From Verrucomicrobiales bacterium (GTDB taxonomy: Bacteria; Verrucomicrobiota; Verrucomicrobiia; Verrucomicrobiales; DEV007): DNA of 64,000 nt. The stretch is from NCBI GenBank assembly GCA_016795505.1, contig JAEUHH010000011.1, positions 26,460 to 90,459 on the forward strand, read 5' to 3'. Positions 61,401-64,000 of this stretch are shown here, in pieces. The translations under genes and the position numbers were made by a program. Below the pieces are notes generated by a model. The model did no database searches. It saw nothing but the letters and a program-made list of their open reading frames with translations, and had not been told where the DNA came from. Within the stretch, counting starts at the first letter, position 1. Each line of letters opens with the position of its first letter.

Positions 61401-64000
61401 CCACCACCGGCCATGTCACCGCCGATTCCACCAGCGGAGCCATCCTCGACGGCGGCGATGCCGCTGTGGAAGTCACCGCGTCCAGCTTCGCAGCCACCGC
61501 CGCAACCGGCGTCGGCACCGTCGGCAACGCTCTGGAACTCGCCGTCTCCAACTTCGAAGCCGATGGCGGCACCGGCGGCATCTTCATCGGCAACACCGGC
61601 GCCCTCACCATCGGCGGCACCCCCGGCGCCCTCACCGGACTCGACACCAACAATGGAGCAGTCGTCGTCAGCGCCACGGGCAACCTGACCGTCAGCGAAG
61701 GCGTCACCACCGGCTCCGGCAGCATCACCCTGGTCGCCGATACCCTGGCGCTGAATGCCTCCCTCACCTCCCTCGGCGATCTGGTCATCGCCCCCTTCAA
61801 CGCCACCACCAGCATCGGTGTAGGTGGCGGCGCGGGTACGTTGAACCTCGACGACGCCGAGCTCGGTCAACTCAGCGACGGCTTCAACTCCATCACCATC
61901 GGCGATGCCGCCGCTGGCACCGGCGTGGTGGACATCGACTCGTCCGTCTTCACCGACGATGTCACCATCGTGGGTGGCTCCGTCTCCGTCACCGAACTCG
62001 ATGCCGGCACCGACTCGGCCACCGTGACCGCCCGCACCGGCGCCATCACCGATGGTGGCGACTCCGGCTCGGACGTGATCGCCGCGACCGTCTTCCTCAA
62101 CGCCGCCGGAACCATTGGCGCTTCAGGCGACTCCATCCTGCTGGAGACCGACACCGTCCACACGAATTCGAACCTCGGTGGCGCCAACGGCAATCAGTTC
62201 CTCACCGAGACCGACGCCGTGGACATCGGCAGCTTCAATGCCGGCACCGGCACGATCGAGATCAGTGGAGTGTCCGAGTTCAACCTCGTCACCAACAACG
62301 CCGTTGCCGACGCCACCTCCATCGTCATCGATGACGACACCATCCTCGATGTCGATGCCACCGACACCTTCGCTGGAGTCACCGTGCGCAGCGGCGGCAC
62401 CCTGGAAGGCGACGGCTCGCTCCAGACCACACCCGTCACCGTGCTGGCCGGCGGCCAAATCACTCCCGGCGAGGGCGGACCGGAAAATCTCGGTGTTGGT
62501 AACCTGACCCTGAACACCACCTCGGTGTTCGCCGTCGACATCGACAGCCCCGTCGCCGGCACCGGCTACGATCAGTTGCTCGTCACCGGCACCGTCAATC
62601 TCGGCAATGCCACCCTGCAACTGGCCGAGCTGGGCTACGCCCCGACCGCCGGCCAGGTACTGACCATCATCGTCAACGATGGCGGCGACGCGGTGACCGG
62701 GACCTTCGTGGGTCTGCTCCAGAACACCTACGTGTCCACCCCGCTCGCCGGCCTGCCCGACCAACTCTTCCAGATTAGCTACACCGGCGGCACCGGCAAC
62801 GACGTCACCCTCACCGCCACCGGCCAGACCGCCACCACCAACATCTCCATCGACGGGTCCGGCAATCTGGTCATCGACGACATCCTCGGCTCGGCCACCA
62901 ACGACACCATCACCGTCAGCCGCGTCGGTGCGAACTACGTCATCGAAGACACCTCCGGCAACGTCCTGGGCACCCTCATCGTCGGCGCCACCCAGACTAC
63001 CCTGAGTCGTGTCCAGGTGCCCGTCAGCCTCGTCACTGGCGGCATCATCGTGAACGGTGAAGATGGCAACGACACCGTCACCCTGACCAGCCTCGGCGCC
63101 CTCGCCTCCGGCGGCCAGCTCACCGTTGATGGCGGCGATGGCGAGGACAGGCTCTTCGTCAACGGCTCCACCACCCTCTCCGGCGCCGCCGCCGCCACCC
63201 TCACCGCCGAAGGCATCAAGTTTGAGGTCAATTCCAGCCTCGCCACTGCCAGCGGCGACATCACCGCCACCGCCGAAAACGGCACCGGCAACCTCGCCGG
63301 CATCTGGATCAATGGCGCCACCCTCTCCAGCACCACGGGCTCCATCTCCCTCACCGGCGAAGGCGGCGACACGGGCAACTACAACGACGGCCTGCGCATC
63401 ATCGCCGACAAGGCCACCGGCGTCGGCAACACCCTCACCGCTGGCGGCGCCATCACCCTCACCGGCACCGCCGGAGCCGGCGGCAATGCCGATGGCATCG
63501 AGATGACCAAGACCACCGTCACGGCGGGCGGTGGCATCACTCTGGAGGGCACCGGCGGCGACGGCGGCAGCATCGGACGCGGCGTTTCCCTCTTCGACTC
63601 CGACCTCAGCGCCATCAACGACTCCTCCATGAGCATCACCGGCAACGGCGGCGCCACCGGCTCGTCCAACTACGGCATCGTCCTCTACTCCGGCTCCACC
63701 CTCTCCGTGGCGGGCACCGGCAACCTGACCCTCACCGGCAACGGCGGCGGCACCGTCGGCCTCGGCGTTGGCATCGATTTCGGCCTCAACTCCAGCGCCA
63801 CCGTCGCCCATGGCAACATGAGCCTCACCGGCATCGGCGGCTCCGGCACCGGCACCCAAAACCGCGGCATCATGATCCACGACGGCGCCTCCCTGACCGC
63901 CACCGGCATCGGCAACATCTCCCTCGACGGCACCGGCAACGGCACCGGCGCCAACAACGGCGGCGTCGCCCTGGAAGGCTCGACCATCACCACCAACTCC
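46496..64000 (+). CDS. Giant secreted repeat protein (LEPR-XLL, metzincin-like, beta-helix, RTX-like), incomplete at the window end
   Basis: One frame stays open for at least 5,835 codons from ATG at 46496 and runs off the window. Order of parts: N-terminus with the LEPR-XLL-type motif LEPRVLFSA (about residues 42-50). A small domain follows with the zinc motif HEQGHILGLPD (H211, E212, H215, D221) and a Met-turn-like LMSG (Met229), as in metzincin proteases. Beta-helix repeats (about 260-900 and 1240-2150) open with DHATIQAAVSAAAAGDTILV. RTX-like segments lie near 905-945 and 1709-1745. Long haemagglutinin-like repeats rich in Gly, Thr, Asp and Ser continue to the end. Autotransporter-like blocks (GYDQLLVTGTVNLGNATL) recur near 53.1, 59.7 and 62.5 kb. 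Adhesion, matrix or polymer attack are possible roles. The true end and any secretion signal are beyond the window. Confidence 0.9.
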   Translation, partial: MKAILRRLLSTLANPSKSTDSGLPVLARPAGIEAEVEALEPRVLFSAAPVDAPEQEAGDSQTDAAPDGSETIEQGSIGDETGSDQNPAANATATGATPVTLVPTGADLNAEALEAIAEAARQRWIDAGISADQLAALDSVTYQISDLGNNRLGSTTGNLIAIDDDGASRGWFIDLTPTADEEFGAVSPTRLLALADSGADQRMDLLTVILHEQGHILGLPDAGSTGALMSGALSTGNRLLPTNGQAASSEPGSLAGTHFLGATITVGVGITYDHATIQAAVSAAAAGDTILVSDGTYVENVVIDKNLTLLSENGRGATFIQGISGTGALGAIQVTNNTSSVQIGASGQGFTIVGIDGNGSLENAAVYFQGNHSGAQVLDNEIVANGDHGLLTEYGAIVSGFVIDGNTFSGKTFAGAQPGGIGFGTQFDTGNNVPRQLVTIGNGSGNLATANATNITFTNNLITGVAGGISSDNGTSEQGNTLVTIDAATSTISGNTFAGTTNRFATSLRVRRPDTVISGNTFDSSHLGAGTAHLFVQNNTTPVQLIAAANTFDRGVYVDNSTGIGHNLQAAINAVSAGTTIHLTAGTYNGNFTIDKRIVLDGAGSGSNPAVDSILQSASGNSPVITVTGSGLDASNRLTIQDLRVTGATGGENPGAGILVAGSTATGYLTFDNVASVSNQGAGIAFNNTVGITDVAISDATIQNNGNAGIRIASAVPSFVGLSVSDTTVSGNATSGFSYNPSGTLTNVGTDFNFTNVTFTNNSTAGVANAHDVSFFGFHGDASLTNVTVNSGNGSSANSNSHGIVFTNSSAYAAAGTIALDQVTVTGHVGKNALTFQRYNDVSAISLNDVNLAGVSAPWGHLSLDSIAPTPLDLGNTTLSTVAIWATGGVDASAAVPVGAGLSIGAGSGDTTVAGSSGDDVISLGTGADTVIYSGNYADYEVTRADDTITITDLRLNSPDGTDTLTGVDALAFADTTVNLAIVDDLSDPAEVQSVIEALAAANPGEPVVLEGTAGDDTIVIDLSSGNWLPDLLIIDGGSETIGGIDTLVVKTPDGQNVIYTPDTSTFGSGEIVIGGKTIRFVDFEPVDFEFDGVSSSTFTLNLPNGDDVVDVADGTLISDPGKAALVLSGTTGGIAFETAHVRGYASVVIDTTDSVGTDSVTVTSASGSHANTSLTINTGTEAGDTIAVNGAINVGAGSVTLTSATVNLSALITAGTVTGATQTVNVASTASIQDGIDIAASGATVNVAAGTYAESIILNKAVDVRGPNWNVSPNGDIRVTEAVIVPTTTNTSSGAVVTITSSGASFRGFTVDGDNTSLPDSGFGLGGAFGTSIDAARAIFIGANGVTDIDVSKNIAKNAVNGIRLEQTTNYFASGTPAVRSYDITVDDNLVQDITSVGIRLGNSMYAKVTNNTISNVEHGIFFGSFRISDAGSATDRVVENNTISARFAGIWVNLFHASPYVLRGNSISVADPAPSAAPRTAWFGIMYTTVSAPQNFTNQLNLPQVVTPEFWRAEDNDIDGSALESGATSHGYWLYYVDNNRDSLGVDHYGQISGGTVTNVDYGILLKNRDTHPATNFGTAAVGAHAAISDVDISLNAGGTGIRLVDDPGWTSSNPAPLVNKRDVRLTVGADVTISGGTHGVVIANQHAQITGESLGTIAFSGQTGDVVRLEGSAGNISAASATGVATIFADTASSVIVANAENNAIAAGSGNDTITAGAGINSVQGGAGSDTVVYAGNFADYTIAFDGAGSLVVTGASNVDTLSQVEKLTFADKTAWVVGSSVGSEITLIQNAIDAATSGDVVLVAPGTYSENLVLSKQLTLNGAKAGVDARGRIIGSPNPAVETVISPASGVGLNLLGGSNASVIDGFVFVGSVSGATGVVTNDSTNTGLILRNNHISVAPGFNAAALWLASPAVDATIDQNVFVAASGSSQAVFLDTDGFHGLQFINNHVLRDGGISGTGFFVDGNRNIGTSASLQTPLIQGNLFQGHSLGFNAGRFAFDDASIVENTFDGNTGGFAGGTKDSLIARNTFTNNSRYGLRLTGFGGTGDASRGAQNTTVSNNVFSNNGTTIDLVLGYGDLLIEDQFNGTQATNTITQNTFGSSIGAFVHETNVETFNLSNNWWGTASATAIQAKILGAGTGNVDFTSYLDSGTDTNVVTSGFQGDFSTLHATGLGSQSGVQGRIEEGSATVDANGTLILTGGTVSVAGLVAGTATTPNLEIGATATLEVSIESTTPGEFDQLQVTGSVTIEPGATLSVAPTGSPVINDNDVFLIIANDGVDAVSGTFAGLTEGAVVSTDFLGTGKTAWITYAGGDGNDVEIHVGGPITVDATPGDDDIVLRLNATTGWLEVVVNGIITETRPTAGVGLITVNGTDGNDILTLDFSEGSPIPANLVFNGGNPNAGPGDALRILGTGTESMVYNPSNTTFGNGALTIDGQTVTFTGLEPIDAVGLGSVSLVLPNADDVVTIENGSTILGGLDALRIHGTSGGVSFEELRVRNTTTIIINTTGNDGADAITVASASNGHGNTNLQIITGEGLTDNVTIGGAATFAGDVLIQTRDADINAVLTATNLTLRPQVASSVRIGAAGAANMVVSDTQLTANLALSGKLTVGRADGTGTVTISTLNTVGEGYDLEVLSAGQINLTNSLQTDGQITLSANQDNSGADDFDMTTVSSAISTTNATAGAVTIAVGTTSAASTTTLRDITVGAGGGITVTTLGTSMIDLAAGTLSATGTGTVTLNSAANLDVDGNILAGSVDIDAGGNVGNIDGSITASTGVSITANGSVTINGTIDGGSGLIDIDANANGAGAESLTVDTAASLQTTNATLNAISLVAGTGSDLSLAGSFVTGDGGRLTVTAGDDITIGVGSVNVGATGSAILTAQDAVSTAAASTFTIIAADELEINVNNDGLGAETLTMASTSAIAAGATGAALIDINIANSSGAATIGNITTGADGDIDISSTGSGTLSVIAGTTLSAPGTGQIKIDAAGEIVVSGTVDAGSGLIDIDANNDDDGSVQRFAMGADGKLTTLSTAANSVDIRVGNSSGSMTIREIATSGGVSLDMNGSGGLVTNNATTSGIGIVADGDVVLNSENSMSLSGDIDAGAGTITILANTDGAGNESLSIINGTDISTDSTSASAIVVRANVSGGGTSDEGDIVIATVGGSFTTGNGGQVTISTVSGSAANGANLTIGSNVSGDSVTFNVGTNGLVLIESEDTLSIDRGTTLNVVGGGRLILNANTDNLGANSFNMIASTLFGDATIVSDSAHADAITITVGTTTGVSNLVDISLTNGGGLSVSQTGGEVIVDTLGLVDAIGAGDVSISSTGSVTINGTVDAGAGLIDINANTDNDGGTDDFDMGVDGKLATTSTAANSVSIFMGDTTGVQTIREITTLGGVIIDSDGDASSILFTNAALSGVGVVATGAGNVTVDSEGGITVSGSINAGSGLIDFFANSDETGTQSLSITNAAALTTSNSTDSAIRVRVNIPGSGVLDEGDVLINTVGGSFTTGNGGRVTISTISGSAEADPANLTFGDGTADRSVTFNVGTDGEVVIESEDSVTIQRGTTLNIVGGGRLFIDANSDDLGAGIFDMQASPTFGDATIISDSAHADAITITVGSTTGTSNLADISLTSGGGLSVTQTGGEIFVETRGVVTATGGGSIDINGSGSVTINGTLDAGSGLIVIDANSDGDGSTDDFDMGADGKLTTTSTAGNSVSITVGNSSGGSTVRELTTSGGVVIDGNGDTHSITFVNATTSGIGLVATGPGQVTINNQGSILLNGTIDAGSGTIDIDANSDGTGSQSITLAATADLTTTNGSANAIHIQVNDPAVGTGTGDISLAGSLTDGAGGTITLSTRSLDGGNAANITIDNTSISAGLGGSIVIDSNDSVTISASQTVTVTGGSSLSIFANRDGLSTQAFTMSATSAISSDSTTASAVSIEVNQPGSGTAASTIGNVTVGSGGGISIVNHGNSVSTLATTTLTATNGTIDLRGTNLSLSGSASAVGGAVTIARSTLGTIGVFGATAFGDMQISQAELDRITAGTLNIGDPTAGDSLTTLVRVNAVTTVAGVSGLTRINSLNGAGASVQFLGANAFNTVEANANDLIDVQGTASITTQTGGATFSADADGSGAGSFQTAAGSSINTATPGALISVTAADAALNATSSLNAGNGNILLRPSTNASTIGLGGGSGAFNLSDAELATLASNGTVTIGRAGTGSGAVDIDAVDLGTGNYHLAVHGGPIAVEGLDLDDKNVSLTASTGSITDGGGTIDITADAVTLIAQSGSIGAGGAGALDLQATSLSTDTSTSGGSQYFNDVDTVAVANVLAGAGIFEINGGEFDLASNVVSDATAIVVESTATLDVNGAAETVASVTVKNGGTLKGTGSLIAPVTVEAGGTLTPGQSPGIVATGNLVIDGDYAVEVDGNAGAGAVNGHDRTDVTGSVTLNATTSTLTVDITDLTGGELVGGTELVIISNDGADPVTGEFSNFAESAFVGMDVDGTMDLIMTYHGGDGNDVALKVGNLTTRVFVDGSGNLVIEDIHDATNDQLTVEVVGANLVITEADGAILIDAEGALDGITGDLTNQVTVALASFTGNVILRTGDGDDAVIFENMDLTGTRGIVVEDGAGTDTVTFQTASSELADGSVTVHADTITVNAAIDTNGNPIALTADNDVAIQAALITDGGSVTIAADDDIDLSATGSIASSGGNVTLTADADGSLAGDVTLAAGSSIAAVGGTIDIDGASASVTGLSNQNLITIDATNGGITIDGATSTSGIVATATGTLSVLGAGIDLTGGAGDAILTSTGADVSIAGSGIATANGGGTTLIAATDVTISGSGIDATNGTGGGTIDATATAGTITVGGSGLTTDGAGTIGLDAGNDVAINAAVTTGGGAITVNADEDLTISAAGSVSSSGGLITLAADADGDANGSGGALTMTNGSTVDAGNANVDLSADEAITISAITTTGHVTADSTSGAILDGGDAAVEVTASSFAATAATGVGTVGNALELAVSNFEADGGTGGIFIGNTGALTIGGTPGALTGLDTNNGAVVVSATGNLTVSEGVTTGSGSITLVADTLALNASLTSLGDLVIAPFNATTSIGVGGGAGTLNLDDAELGQLSDGFNSITIGDAAAGTGVVDIDSSVFTDDVTIVGGSVSVTELDAGTDSATVTARTGAITDGGDSGSDVIAATVFLNAAGTIGASGDSILLETDTVHTNSNLGGANGNQFLTETDAVDIGSFNAGTGTIEISGVSEFNLVTNNAVADATSIVIDDDTILDVDATDTFAGVTVRSGGTLEGDGSLQTTPVTVLAGGQITPGEGGPENLGVGNLTLNTTSVFAVDIDSPVAGTGYDQLLVTGTVNLGNATLQLAELGYAPTAGQVLTIIVNDGGDAVTGTFVGLLQNTYVSTPLAGLPDQLFQISYTGGTGNDVTLTATGQTATTNISIDGSGNLVIDDILGSATNDTITVSRVGANYVIEDTSGNVLGTLIVGATQTTLSRVQVPVSLVTGGIIVNGEDGNDTVTLTSLGALASGGQLTVDGGDGEDRLFVNGSTTLSGAAAATLTAEGIKFEVNSSLATASGDITATAENGTGNLAGIWINGATLSSTTGSISLTGEGGDTGNYNDGLRIIADKATGVGNTLTAGGAITLTGTAGAGGNADGIEMTKTTVTAGGGITLEGTGGDGGSIGRGVSLFDSDLSAINDSSMSITGNGGATGSSNYGIVLYSGSTLSVAGTGNLTLTGNGGGTVGLGVGIDFGLNSSATVAHGNMSLTGIGGSGTGTQNRGIMIHDGASLTATGIGNISLDGTGNGTGANNGGVALEGSTITTNS
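46708..46751 (+). repeat. 22-bp dispersed repeat, locus F (two direct units, inside a coding region)
   Basis: Units start at 46708 (GATCGAACAGGGTTCCATC) and 46730 (GATGAAACAGGGTCTGATC). They lie in frame within the giant gene, between the LEPR-XLL motif and the zinc-motif domain, and encode IEQGSIGDETGSDQ. Frame is kept although 44 bases is not a multiple of three, so the insertion point must have been adjusted or the repeat was present early. Confidence 0.9.
54875..58010 (+). repeat. Large internal protein repeats of the giant gene
   Basis: Successive blocks begin at 54875, 55493, 56504 and 57527, each opening with a motif like INGTVDAGSGLIDIDAN. The spacings are 206, 337 and 341 codons. 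The 337- and 341-codon blocks are closely alike, sharing GGSFTTGNGG, DSAHADAITITVG and TSGGV segments. The first block is shortened, and the fourth diverges after about 160 codons. This indicates duplication in tandem of about one kilobase. Confidence 0.85.

Noticed and set aside
49172..63996. Many long open frames on the minus strand opposite the giant gene, some over 500 codons
   Set aside because: They lie antisense to one continuous plus-strand frame with clear domains. Their products are Val/Pro/Ala- or Gly/Asp-rich with no family features. High GC and repeated codons explain the lack of stops.

Overview
The window is high-GC bacterial chromosome. Its gene content points to the Verrucomicrobiota or a close PVC relative. 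The markers are a PVC-type haem-binding CxxCH protein, a planctomycete-type cytochrome domain fused to leucine-rich repeats, an aldolase/short-chain-dehydrogenase fusion for deoxysugars, ResB/CcsA-type cytochrome c maturation, a giant surface protein with a LEPR-XLL N-terminus, and hairpin-rich intergenic repeats. This assignment is inferred from gene families, not from a marker gene. I saw no rRNA, tRNA or CRISPR array.

Layout. 1-3.7 kb holds the cell-shape operon mreB-mreC-mreD-mrdA on the minus strand; mrdA runs off the left edge. 4-7.7 kb has a small Fe-S/zinc-cluster protein, then a minus-strand tonB-like/exbB/exbD/def group. 7.7-17.2 kb is a minus-strand block of DNA repair (ogg), redox sensing (rex), cytochrome c maturation (resB, ccsA), a lipoprotein, a membrane cytochrome/LRR protein, a sugar ABC permease and an entericidin-like lipoprotein. 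17.3-26.8 kb has a von Willebrand-like membrane protein, a class I aldolase, a nucleotidyltransferase gene pair, the deoxysugar aldolase/dehydrogenase fusion, two small membrane proteins and topoisomerase III.

26.8-29.0 kb has no convincing gene. It is packed with repeats: three copies of a ~390-bp unit, each carrying a 174-177-bp element with perfect 26-bp inverted ends, plus 8-, 10- and 21-bp tandem arrays. 29.0-34.3 kb carries an AsnC/siroheme-decarboxylase-like fusion that overlaps a ZnuA-like metal-binding lipoprotein, then the PVC-type cytochrome. 34.3-45.6 kb has ribokinase, a LolA-like protein, a three-gene ABC operon with an unknown partner, a divergent pair of secreted proteins, a DUF3597 protein, PotA and an L,D-transpeptidase. 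45.6-46.5 kb is a gene-poor, more AT-rich leader.

From 46,496 to the window end is one open frame of at least 5,835 codons. It encodes a giant secreted protein with a LEPR-XLL motif, a metzincin-like zinc site, beta-helix repeats, RTX-like segments and autotransporter- or haemagglutinin-like repeats.

The most unusual pattern is a 22-bp repeat found as adjacent pairs (once as a triplet) at six places. It sits at gene borders, supplies stop or start codons for neighbouring genes, and lies once in frame inside the giant gene. Themes that recur across the window are envelope biogenesis, outer-membrane energisation, cytochrome c and respiration, and sugar use.
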